NCBI GenBank assembly: GCA_033557835.1 | Contig: JAWQRO010000001.1 | Span: 51,085 to 115,084 of the forward strand | Source of the DNA: Helochares maculicollis | Taxonomy: Eukaryota; Arthropoda; Insecta; Coleoptera; Hydrophilidae | Direction of reading: 5' to 3' | Length of the DNA stretch: 64,000 nt | Shown: positions 38,396 through 50,900 of the stretch, in pieces | Layout of the letters: every line of letters starts with the position of its first letter | How positions within the stretch are numbered: position 1 is the first letter of the stretch | The notes under the pieces: generated by a model | Told to the model about the DNA's origin: nothing | Databases searched by the model: none | What the model saw: the letters and a program-made list of their open reading frames with translations, nothing else | Position numbers and translations under genes: made by a program

Positions 38396-41044
38396 TAGGT
38401 TAATTTCCTGTCTAATTTTCTAGGCTGAAATTAGTTTTAGATTATCAAGTACCAACTCATTTAAAAAGTTTCGCTTATTGATAAAATAAAAACAACCAAA
38501 AAGTGGATTTCGTATATAAACGAATGTAAAGAAAGTGAACTGTAGCAAGTAGCAGTTAACATAAGCTACTAGTTGGGATTCTTGATGAGTGAGATATGAG
38601 GCATCTGTCTTTTGGCGAGCATAAACTGTTGAATAGTTTTTAGGAAATGCATGGACATTTTTTGTTAATCAATGAATGCTTTCTGCCCGTTGAAAAAATA
38701 ATATGACTCTTTCCAGGGTTTAAATATGTCTGGTAAGACTATAGTTTCGTTATGGTAAAATATTTTGTTTGCAGACAGCAACAGTCGGTGTGAAGCACCG
38801 TACAGGATACGTCTAGAAGATGAGCCACAAATTTTTAGATGAGAAAAGTAAACATAGTTTTTTCAAGCTAGATAAACATTCGATCGATGTATTTGCACGA
38901 AGTTCTAAAAATAAATATCCAGCTTGAAAAATTCACACCATATGTTCGTCCGAAGAATTTTTATCATACTGACTGCATCTACTTGGAATATTATACGTGA
39001 CGTATGTACATAGAAGGTTAATTTGAATGCTGATTTGTTCGAAAATGCTACTCGTAATTCACACTACAGTGGCTATAGCAGAATGAAAGCAAAATAACAC
39101 ACAGGTAGACACAATGTCAGTGTTGCATGATGACAGTTGTCTTTGTTTCTTTCCAGCACGAAAACTACGAGTTTTAACTCTTTTGGATTCAGGGTACTTG
39201 TCTGCAAGAAGTCAACATTATGTGCAGAATACAGAATACTTATGTTTAATACCAAAACAATATGAACCGAATAATTCTTTTGGGGGTCATATTTTATTAG
39301 CTACATCACATGCATTGTTAATAAGTTCCTGATGGTGTGCCTCATTGTTTATTACAAGCTTAGAAATAAGTGGATAATTTCACGATGTTAATTAATAATA
39401 ATTAAGCAGTAAATAATGATTGTATGTTTAAATTGTACTATTCTTAATTTACACCATAGAACTAAATTTAACGGATCAATTATCATTTATAACTGCAGAC
39501 AATATTATGATATGCAGTTATTTATTATATGGAGTATTTCTTTTATAAAGATGTTGCAGTAATTGTTTATTTTGACTTAATTTTTATGGCAAACTATGAA
39601 ACGATCAATCTGAATTTTAGAGAATGTTACTTTAATCAGCAATTTAATTCAAAACAATTTTAAATTGATTGATTATTCGTTAGTATTTGATGACTTGCGG
39701 CATAAAGTTTGTAAATAATATTTTTAAAATATATACATCATCCAGGGTAAATATCTGTTACTGAAAAAAAAATCCAATAACTAGAACGTATAGACTATGC
39801 CACCAACTGATTATCAGATAAGTAAGCTCCGATTGGGTTTTACCAACTGTTTGTACCAGGACTCAGACTTAAATAGTCATATTTTGAAACTACAACCGGC
39901 CATCAGCCAAACATATTTATTTATGCAACAATTTTTACTTTAGATTCGAGACACACAATTAGGTTCAATTTTAGTTTATTCATTTTAAAATTTCTTGGTG
40001 CTAATTAAACGAAAAATATCTTAGCTGCCCATTGTGCAAATTGTTTATGATTAGATCTCAACAGTAAATGAATTTGTTGCTGTACTAGCAAAATAAGTGA
40101 TCTAAATATATCTTTATGCTGTATAAAAATAAACATTACATATCATTTTTTTATTTAAACTATTGATACAAATAAAATGTTACCGGTAGTAAACTCAATA
40201 TACAAAATAGGCTTAAATATTGACTCATAAGTTCAGATTACTTCCCATATCAAACATTTGTTATAAAAATGTTATTTTACACAATAAAAACTAAATGACT
40301 ATAGGCACGTAGGATTTATTTATAATGATTGTTAAAATTGTAGAAGTTTTAATACAGGAAAAATGACACACGAATCGCATTTTGTTCATATTTACAAGCT
40401 GAAGCAACTTGATCTATAATTTTGGTGTTTTACGTGAGCGAAAAAACAAAAACTCGTGATATGTTAAAAAATTCTGTTTTAAAAACATACGAAAATATCG
40501 ATGATACTATTCTCGTATCCTTAATGCAAACTAAGCTTCTCATTAGGTGCTTTAATGCATAATAAAAATTACGACTTAACTCTATAAAATCTTGCAAAAT
40601 TTTCTCCAGTGACGAAAATGAATAAGCGGCCTGTTAAACTTGCACTCACGTACCGTCCATATCCAACAAATTCGTTATTGTTCCATTACATCTTCAGAGG
40701 GCGTACGATAATGTAATATATAATTAAAAGCACTGCGAAAACTCGTACTTGCCATAAGGGAGACCATATGGTTAGTAGCTGTTCCGATTTATCACTTTTC
40801 TCTACAAGCTATTAATTTAGGATTATTGTTATTATTGCACACCTTTATAACTATAATAAAGGAACACTTAAATACGGTATTTTAACGTGTTGCAACTCTA
40901 TAAAAAATCAAACTATCCATGGGATATATTTGAAATCAACGATGTTTCACAACAAAAATACTATATTTCAAATATTCTAGTTAGATATGCAAGAAGATTG
41001 TAATTGAAAGATGAAAAGGACGGGTAAGACATTTATAAGCAAAA

Positions 41045-41086
41045 CAACTAAAATCTAAAGCAAGGCAACTAAAATCTAAAGCAACC
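41045..41086. repeat. Two-copy 21-bp tandem duplication
   Basis: Two adjacent copies of a 21-base unit beginning CAACTAAAATCTAAAGCAA differ only in their last two bases. The near-identity suggests a recent slippage duplication. Confidence 0.85.
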
Positions 41087-42349
41087 CAACGCGTATTATT
41101 TCAAGAAGCCCGTCAATTTGTAGCCCATGCAAACACCCAGCCCTAGCACCAAAAGTGCTGCCGTATCCACTAAACCGAAAAAGCATCCTGTGAGCAAAAA
41201 TCAATCGACAAGGAGCATCAATTGTAACCTAATATTCCGATAGGTAAAATCTTGCAGAAACTTTAGAAACAAAATTGTGTAGATGCAGGGTACGCACAGT
41301 GAAAGCGTTGTTTGGAATCGGAAACCAATTTAATTCTGCGTCACAGCTGTATTGATTTCCCATATTTAAAATAAATTGTACAGATACACAAATGAATCAA
41401 TTTTATCCGAACCCAAATAAAATCGCTAAAAAGCTCGGGCGACATTCGTCAACATTTTGATAAAATCTAGTCTAATTATGTATTTGCATCGCCAATATTG
41501 ACTCAATAACGCAATCTGATATTCCTGTGTTTTATCTCATTCTTTTTTAATTGTGCGGGCGCATAGCTGTAAAAATTAGCGAGCCAATTTTATACGCTCC
41601 GTGGTACTTAGTACTAATTGAGAAAAATTAGATAGTTTAATAGGCTTTGACTGACTGCCACTCAAAGAAAAGCCAAAGTTTAAAACGAATATCCGCTTCG
41701 AACTGGAAAATATAAGTGGACACACACCATATAAATAATACGCACGGTTCCCGCAAAAGCCACTTAATTGGTTAAATTTTTGCGCAGGTTATCTCAAAAA
41801 TCCGCGACTTATCTCTAATTATGGCAATTAATTTTTATTTCGAGGAAAAAGGAGAAAACCCGCTATTTTTGTTTGTTTCGTTAAGGCTTTGAATATCTCT
41901 TGATCTAATTTAGGTTCGTTATCACACTTTTTACTAGCTGAAAAGAATGGCCTAAGTGGTTTACGGAGATTTATTTGATATAAAACTAGTTTTTGGATCA
42001 CGTATAGCTCATGCGGGATTATTATTCTTTATCGATGTATAAACACTTAAAAACGAAATTTTTAGAGAGGAATTTGTCTTAGCAACGAACATTCAAGGGC
42101 TAACATGCTTGAATATAAGAGAATCCTCGCAGCCAATTAATAGATCATATATTTGTAGTAGGATGTCGATTTTGGGCGGAACTAAAGGTAACATGTAACA
42201 CAAAACTGACAAACGTTCCTACATCCTAAAATGTTTTTCAATATTTCAATATATTAATAACATTTTAGGTATCCTGAGTTTTAAACTAAAATAAGATTGT
42301 TTTATGCAAACATTCTATGTAATTTAAACAAAATAGGAAAAATCGACGC

Positions 42350-42700
42350 TTTTTACTTTTTTGTTTGGCTAGACGAAGTATAGTAAAGGGAAGGAAGTGC
42401 GAACATAAAAAAATTCGACCTCGAGATTTTGCCGAATCTCCACGGTTTAAGGGCCTCGAAAACAATTTTTACCATTTTTAGCATGGTCTGTGTGTGTTTG
42501 TGTCTATCCAAACATGTTAGTAGTAACAACTTTAAGGTGAAGCAATGAAATTTGGTGCACGGCTACTGTCGCAAAATCGTGGGTTTGTATCAACTTTTGG
42601 AACATGTACGATCACTGGAAGTACCTGTTTACCTGCCCGTTTTGGAAATTTTTTCAAGAAAACTAGTCGATACAATATAAAAATCGAGTTAAAATTTCAT
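42350..42700. repeat. Possible dispersed-repeat relic with short GT-rich run
   Basis: The segment combines a GT-rich run (near 42487-42510) with TGAAATTTGGTGCAC about 40 bases later. The arrangement reminds me of a dispersed insect repeat with a long GT tract followed by a conserved block, but I cannot name the family. The 68-codon frame at 42545-42751 is probably incidental. Confidence 0.25.
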
Positions 42701-44128
42701 ACACATCTTAAATGCTACAAAAAAAACAGTAAATACAAGATTTCAATATGATAATAGTACCGAAAATGCTAGTTTTTTATTTTAAACATACTATTTACTT
42801 GTATTTACTTTTCCGAATGATGAAATACAAGTCGTAGCAGCTTGATTTAAACTGATCTACTATACTTGCAATGCATTAATTTGCTGATACTTAAACACTT
42901 AACACAAGACGGAGAAGAACATATTTATTGATAATCAATTAGGTTTGCTTTTATAAATTACGGTTTTTCAGCATGACCTATAGTTGGCGAAAGGTCAGGG
43001 AAAAGGTATTAACACAAAATCACTAAAACAGATTGATCTTCGATCTCCTTAAAATATCCTACCAAACAGCACGCATAGCTTTGCTTAGTTCGCAGCTAAC
43101 AACGCCAACTTTGATTAGCGGGATATACTTAATCTGCGATATTTGCAAAAATATATACATCCTCAATTACAAATACAAAGCATTAATATTACTAACTTAT
43201 TGGAAAATCTGCTTTGTACTCAATACAAATACCATATAATACAAGATAGTAATCAACAAACAAGATGTGAAAAAATCGCTAATATTTGACTGGAAGTGCG
43301 AAAAATTTGAAATGATTAAGTCATGGCAAACAACAAATATATTGGTTTCAAGTAAACAATATTTGTTCCTACTGAGTCTATGGTATATTCCCGTCAATTT
43401 CAATAACGAAATACTTAAAAATAAATAAATATTTAAAACGTATTTAATAGATAAGTTAAATGTAGTGTGGATTTTCTGTAAATTCGTCATCAATTTAGAA
43501 AGTTTAATTCAATTTCTGATATCTTGAATCTTCCGTCTGGACAAGATTTAATATATGCACCAATTGAAGATTTTCATTTAGAAAAATTAGGCCGCATACT
43601 TGACCCGGCATCTAGCAACGACATTTAGAAAATACACAATATTTGCATGAACTTGTCAAATCGCATTTGCAAAACTAGGAAGACAAGTCTAAAATGTATA
43701 GAGTTCATTAATTTTAATATTCCGTTTTGTATAGAAACTATATATTTGTTCCGTCATTAATGAAATAATATGACGGATACATTTTCAAGAGTAAGTGTTT
43801 TTTACGATGAAACGTGCGCACCAAGTAGCCTTTTAATGTTGGGGTCCATTGATTGTAAAGCACAGAAATAAGTCACAACATTGTAACCATTATTTTCGTT
43901 GAGTCGTTTACAAATATTCAGCGGAATATTGTGGCCTTGTGATATATTTTACACATTATCAAAGATATATACGAGGACTCAGGTCAAAATGAATCGGTGA
44001 TATTTAAGGAAAAAGAAAACTTTATATGTACATACGTTTGACCCCAGGCTGGGGTTATGTTTTTATCTGGTCAAATGTTATCAGTTTTATGATGATGAGT
44101 AAACAATATATTCCATCTGCGTGTGAAA

Positions 44129-44195
44129 CAGCGGAAGGTACATGCATGTGCTAATTTATGCGAAAAATGCACATGCATTTGCATAAAAACCGCTG
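44129..44195. promoter_or_regulatory. Nested inverted repeat with POU-octamer sequence
   Basis: An outer 6-bp arm pair (CAGCGG at 44129-44134, CCGCTG at 44190-44195) encloses a perfect 10-bp pair (ATGCATGTGC at 44142-44151, GCACATGCAT at 44169-44178). The right side contains ATTTGCAT, the octamer bound by POU-domain factors. It could be a hairpin RNA or a protein-binding element; nothing else supports either role. Confidence 0.4.
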
Positions 44196-44199
44196 AAAT

Positions 44200-47100
44200 A
44201 AACTTTGGAAAGCTTTTGTAAGAAAATTCCTGGGATATTGGGGGCATTTCTGACGTGCCTTAATTTAAAATGCAGTTGCCTGTCATTAAAATAGCTAACA
44301 TATCACAACTTTTTCAAATTTACAAATAATGATTTAGCCTTTGCACATATTTCTTGCTCAATGCAGTTGCTTTTGAATTTTTTAGAAGCGTGCATGATCA
44401 TAGCTCTAGCGATTTTTTCTAAGAATGTCAAATTATTAAGTTTAATGGAAAAAATTAAAAAGTACCATATTTGTAGCTAAACACTGAGCTAGATTGCATA
44501 ATTAAAACATTAACCGACTAGTAAGGATTTATTATTACTGAATATTAGCATGTGACGCCAAAATGATGATATTACGCCGTATAATTTCCCAAGAAAACTT
44601 TGTATATTTTTACTGATATACAGAAGATTTCTTAGAAATACGTGTTTATTTGGATAGGATACAAATGTTGCAAACAAATTGGACATACTTAGCAAAAGTT
44701 CGCGCATGAAAATCATTTCATGGATAACTGACATTTTCGTAATAAAGCGAAAAGGAACGCTGCACGCCTAGTTCAACTGGCAACTCTTGCTTGAGAAATT
44801 TACAGCAAACAACTCCGAGTTATTAAAGGAGTACAATGAAAATAGGGTGGGGCAACTTGTTTTGTAAAAGAATTTTTTATACCCACGTTTGATGTTTCAC
44901 CCAGAACAATTTTCTTTGTGCTGAGAACTCTCACGTGTGCACCCGGGTACACAAGAAGTAATTAGAATGGGCGGAAAGCTGCTTATGGTTCAAAAAGAGT
45001 GTTTAAACTTCAAAGATATGTTGGAAAGGTTAAAATAATCGAAGTTCAAAAGGTGTTTACTGAAACCTTTTTATAATCACGATGCATTCAACTATCAAGA
45101 CGCATTTCAAACTGTAAACGCATTTCCAAACAGAAAATATTTTCTCGCTCTTATATGTTTCTACCTCGAATAAAATTGCTCCATGAAGCATAGTTTGGAG
45201 ACTTTGCGGACTGCTTTTGTCAAGTCACCTCTGTAATAGCAGAAAATGTCGATACAACCCCTGACGCTGTTCATCAATTACAAGTGTACTTCCATAATCT
45301 TCACCGGAATATGTTAAATTCTCTTCTGTTCGGTAATGCCCTTTGAAATTAGCTTTGAGGAATATCGATTTTCTCGGTTACTAACGATCTATCTTCGTAG
45401 TCTACATGTCTCAAAATTGAGTCCCATTTCATTCAATCTACAACGACCCCCGCATCTTCTGAGATGGCAAATACGAATTCAATCCAAAGTTTAACCGGAG
45501 TGCATTTGGTAATGGCCCCATAGAGGAGTTTGCAGGATTTATAATAAATTTTCGAACTAATTCCATCTGTCGAAAACGACGTGTCTGCTGATACAAATCA
45601 CTTTGACGTGTGTATCCTGTAACGATCAATTAAGTACAAAAACTTAATTCGGTTGAATCTATAACGAATAATTATGTAAATGTTTTTCCATTTATGTTAC
45701 TTTGGTAGCTCGAATCTTTCTTGTAAATAGATATGATATCTATGGTTAAATGATCAATTCGTCATTCTATATGTATACATGCCTCATCGAATATCCACAT
45801 TATTTCATTGCTTCGGGCGTGGCGGTTCTTATAATACTAAGATGTATAATAATATCTGAAATGGCCTCCAGGCTTCGAGTTGCTATATTTTTTTAGTAGT
45901 ATCAATTTCTGCGACATTAAAAATCGCTCTGCAGAGGTAAAATTTAAATGTTTCTGAGATTGATATTTTTTTATTTCCATACCGTCTGGCACGTCTTAAA
46001 AGAAGACTCGGCTAAATAAGCAAGGTTGTAACATTGTAATCGCTCCATAAATCTTTGGAAGAGGATTGGCCTAATAATAGTTGAAATGTTTAATTAAAAA
46101 TGCATATTACAATAATTCATTTAGCCATGAATATGCCGAGACCAGTTTAAATTTTGTGCTCAGTAGTAGAATATGACTATAGGTTTATAGTTTTACCCAA
46201 AGCAATGACGAAATTCACTTATCAGAATTTTAGGCGAAATTAGTAAATATTCCAAAACTTGCTAGAGTGGAAAATTTAAGAAAACTAGGCGCCAGCAACA
46301 ATAAAACGGCCGAATAAAATTTAAATTGTCGATCAGTAAAATATTTAAAGCACTATCAGCCTTTTGCATAATTAAATACATTTTGTAAATGATAAAAAAA
46401 CTTGTTTCTACTGCCTACCTATCTCCTAACAACATGCATTTTAATTTTCAACACATCCCAAGTAGCAAGACGTGTAGCGGTGATTACCTCATTTCTTTGT
46501 GTAGGAATGCCTCTACAGAACATACTTATGCATTTACACCTACTACCATAAAGAGGACGCGAAAAAAATTGAGAACTACCCAGACATTTCCATTTCACAC
46601 CGGAAAGTATAAACACTGTCTATCTTCCTTTCTCATCAATCCAAGAGATTAATACGCGATGCTAAAGCACATCTTCCGGCCTACAAGCACTCACTAGTGA
46701 TGCCTTAGAGTCAATATTTGAAAGGCACCATCTGCGAATTGATAACGGCAGTCCTTAAAACTCAAATTAGATATGGCCAAAGCTTCAAAATCCCAGACTA
46801 GATATGGTCAAAGCTCACCTAGATATGCTTTTAAGCATTCAGTATAGTAAAGAGGTTGGATATCTCAACCTCCTGGTATTATACGAGTATGTTGGTTCAT
46901 TCATCCCACTTTAAAGGTCAAGAAGTTGATTAATTATTTTAGGATAGAGCTGTGGGTTAATTGCGAAACGTGGTATACGTTTTGAAACGTGCACCACAAA
47001 AAACACGAATTAGAGTAAAACAGCTATCAGCTTCATCAAAAACTCAAATGGCCCCTCCAAGTACGAAGACACAAAATCTATACTTTTAATAAAAATATAG

Positions 47101-49260
47101 CCTGCCTAGAAGGGCCCACAATGAAATAAATTTATAATACCGAGGAAATGAGTAATGACAAAGAAGTTTCAATGAAATTAATTAAAGCCTTCTGAATGGA
47201 AATACAGGTTCGGTTCAAAATACTTGAGGATCGACTACCAACAGCTATTGACCCTTAGAGGTGTGCGCGTGGTTTGCACGAGGAAGTTTCAGCAGCACAA
47301 ACGGCCCGCTAATATGCAAATTGTCGCAATGTGTTTTCTTAATTAAGTGTTTTTAAGCGGTTAATTATTGCATGCAGCTTGAAATTCGTTTAGAAATGCA
47401 TTTATTTTCCCTTTCACCGTCCACGGGAACAAATTTACAACATAATGCTGCTTTCATTTACCACGTAAATAACTGCTTTTCTATCTATTGTTTAAGGTAA
47501 ACAACGGAAAAATATACTTAGGTTAAGTAGTCGGAGCCATTATTCTTCACCGTGACATCTATCAACCCATATCATTGATTAATGATTATCTAAACTATTC
47601 CCTCGTAATACAGGTGTGTCTCAAGACATGACTTTTTAATCCCTACTTTTTTATTATTCCGTTAGTGATGTCAAATTCCTTTAAATATCTCGTTAATTCA
47701 CAATGCATAGCGAATTGTTATCTGCAAGAACTTCTTAGGCTTGATAATCAAGCAATTTTCATTTATTTCGCAAGTGCGACATCATTTTTACTCTTGGTTG
47801 ATGGCTTCGACCTCAAACGGAATATTACTATTTAACGTTTTCGTTTGAAAGAAGGTGCAAGTAAATGAGGACACGTCGTCCCATCATTAAAATTCGCATT
47901 TGCGATTCATAATTCAAAAGATAAATTTAGTTTTCGCGTTTTCTAATCCTTGGAGATATCACTAACTTCAGAAAAAACATGGTTTTCCTTTTCACGCGTC
48001 ACGATCGTTGTAAAACTTTCAGGGTTTTAATTTACCGGGGCAGATAAACTACAAAATATGAACTCCCATTCCTAAGTTTTCTAGGTTGCAGCGGGTCGTG
48101 TGCGATTAAGCTTCAGGGCAGACTAAGGCTATTTTTGCTAAGCCCAATGTGCAAGCAAAAATAAACACAAACACATAAATATTGCTGAGCTTACAGTATG
48201 TATATTTATGCCGTTGGAATTAAAACTACAGGCCGGGGACGTTCTTGATAAATAAGTGGAGGGTTTATGAGTCTGAGGCTTGTTTCAAACTATCTGAAAC
48301 GGCATGAAATGAATCAAAACGTACAATATTGTTGCGGGAACAGGCATCATTCGATAGGCTTAAGACTCGTCGATACATATACTTTTATTTATTCATTAAT
48401 GAAGAATTACTTGTTGACGGTGACATTCCAAATCTTCGTCAATATTCTAAGTATGAATGCCACCAGTACCACTGGAAATTTGCGCTCAATATCAATCGCG
48501 AATATTCTGCTGTAAAATCACTTACTAATAAATTTTATTTGCAATTTATTTCATAAATATTTATCATGAACAGTATATATTCAGTCTTTAAATAGAGATT
48601 TAGTTGTGTTTTAAATTTAGTACGATATGATTTTTGAAATTCCGTATCATAATTCGTGACAAATATATCATACACATACATAATGTATTAATACACATAC
48701 ATGATTCATGTTGAGAGAAAATGTTTGATTAGAATCCTGTTGACAGGAACATCAACAAAGCATGCATGTGTTATCTACGTAGGGAGGCTAATTTCTAGAA
48801 GCGCAAAAAGGATATTTAATGGCCTGTAGGTATTGATTTATATTATTTATGATATGTTATACGTCGTGATTCAAACTGGAAGATATGCTATCATCAAATT
48901 CAAGTTTTTTTCCAAAAAACACCGACTAAAATCTCAGTTTACGATGTATTTATACTCGGATGTAAATAGCTTTAATAAAAGATAACTAGCATTGTGTCTG
49001 CAAAATTAAAATTCAATCCCATCATGGCCTAAGTTTGTGGTAGTAATCGCAAAATAGCCAAATTTTCAATATTTCAGTATAGATGAAGATGCACCCTACA
49101 TACATAATTTATTTTTAAAAAATATTACTACTATTGTTATTCATATCAAAGGTTTTTCAAATGCGTATAAATATTTTTCATAGATGTCTGCTACAACAAA
49201 ACAGAGTTAACAATTACTTTACATCCATTGCTATCGTGTCGCTTTACAACTTGAGTGTTC
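44200..49260. other. Non-coding DNA, no genes recognised
   Basis: No gene is supported. A perfect octamer ATGCAAAT lies in the 47270-47420 segment, which also contains TTAATTAA and other homeodomain-like cores and could be an enhancer. Minus-strand frames at about 45230-45630 have protein-like composition but several stops and no family I recognise. Frames near 46389-46652 and 48267-48556 also lack support. Confidence 0.45.
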
Positions 49261-49267
49261 AGATTAT

Positions 49268-50650
49268 CATAGCAACAGGTATTACGTCAATTCGTTAACA
49301 AGCAGCTCTACTGATTAGCAGTTTTTAAAACGGCAAAGGTCCTTCTTCCTATGTAAAAAAACCCTAATAAATTAGATTTATTATTGGTTATGAAACAACG
49401 AGCATGGTCGTTCCTGATTAGTAGGGTTTAACACGTCAAATACCCTTGTTGTAATTTTGGGAAATCGGATTTATTAATTGTTACTATAACAAGACCATCT
49501 TTCCTAAATTCGTTAGCAAATCGCTTTATTGATTATCAGATTTAAATCGCAAAACGCACTTTTTAATATTTTAAAAAATCTGGCGTACCATATTTTGGTG
49601 AAAGTTTTGCAACCAAAGAAAACAATGAACTTTACATCCGCAATTTGCGAGGCAGAGTTGCAACGTTGACAAACAAAAAAATTGTAAAACCCAATGCACT
49701 AATAAACTACAACAATTAAATGAAGAGCGTCGAATGGACAGACGAATGCTTATTTTTCAATTCTTTATAAAACGCGAAAATGGACAAAAATTTGACTATT
49801 AGATTGTAGATTGTTCAATTGATGTGTTTTTTTATAATCCTGCAACGGAAAATAAAAGAAAATAGGAACATTTTCTAAAAGAATCAGCGATTCACTGGCC
49901 TGCGGATAAAACTGAAGGATTGGGTAGCAATGAAAAAGGCGTTGGCTTCAATGTCAGTAATGCGGGTTAATCTTCCATCCACCAGGATGGCTATTGAAGG
50001 ATTTCAGGCTATATAGTATAGTCTATGGGAGGATCAGGAATAAAGAACAAGTATAAAATGCTGATTTCAGACAACAGGCAGTGCCATAATGCAGTTGGCG
50101 CTATAATGATTTAACACCGCCCGGTTTTGTTGCGTCTTCAACAAGTTTCAGACGCGCACTAGTGAAAGAATAAAAAGTGTAGCATTGCCTTGGTCAATGT
50201 GCCGACATTTATACTGAACGAAGAGCATTTGCGGACGCACTTGCTGAGCGGGCGCTTTGGTTCGTATGAAGATATGAAAAAATAGCTCCATGGGTGTTTT
50301 GCGTCAACAGGGGAAGATTTCTACTGGTTTGAGATTTCCAAACAACCTATTTGATTTATTATTAATTATCAAACAGCATATATGTTTCTTATATTCCCTT
50401 CGTAACAGATAGTTCGTCAATAATATAATCTAATAATGCGAATTTATTTATTATTATAACAAAGCTCGGTTCTTAAATTTCCATCGCAACAGGTATTGCA
50501 TCAAGTAGGCTACAAGCCGCTATACTGATCAGTAATGTTAAAACCGACAAAGTCCGCAATTACTATTTTAAGAAACCTATCAAATCAAATTTACTGGTTC
50601 TTACTATAGCAAAGCATGCGAGTTTCTTGAGTTTCCTTTGTAATTTAAAA
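49268..50650. repeat. Cluster of degenerate repeats
   Basis: A roughly 75-bp block with CAACAGGTATT, CTGAT and AAAAC cores occurs at 49268-49342 and 50482-50552, with a more diverged copy near 49505-49560. A second, AT-rich block (TTTATTATT, TTATAACAA, then TTTCCTTCG-like) recurs at about 49375, 49469, 50350, 50440 and 50588, spaced 90-150 bp where adjacent. The pattern suggests an old tandem or composite repeat split by about 800 bp of unique DNA. Confidence 0.55.
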
Positions 50651-50796
50651 AAGATAAAAGTAGAACTATTTCATGTTGGTAAATGTGGAAGGTGCACAAG
50701 TCTCAGTTTTTTACAGCAAACGCAACTGAATACCAATCGAGCAGAAGAAGACCAAAATAATCGAATGTTGTGGCGTAAATGCTATTGTCAGTGCGG

Positions 50797-50900
50797 TATC
50801 ATTCAGCTGCTCGTTTCGTTTTGACGATCTTTATTGGAACAGTTTTCGGAGCATAAATATGGGGCTTCTTCAGAGGGGAATGTTTTTTACGAGCAGTCAT
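50797..50900 (-). pseudogene. Possible histone H3 fragment (decayed)
   Basis: Minus-strand translation contains TARKKHSPLKKPHIYAPKTV and then a stop, comparable with the H3 region around ARKSAP and VKKPHRYRPGTV. Nucleotide identity looks stronger than protein identity around AAGAAGCCCCAT, and GAGCA-CTGAAT continues the match past the stop. About four residues are missing between the two blocks. No start codon or globular H3 domain is recognisable nearby. The match is short and judged by eye. Confidence 0.35.

Larger units (their letters stand above)
38396..44128. other. Non-coding AT-rich DNA, no genes recognised
   Basis: I found no exon-like run with splice signals or family similarity on either strand. 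Small features are a two-copy 21-bp tandem duplication at 41045-41086 and a repeat-like segment at 42350-42700. A short hairpin at 43750-43777 has arms TCCGTCAT and ATGACGGA. Confidence 0.5.
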
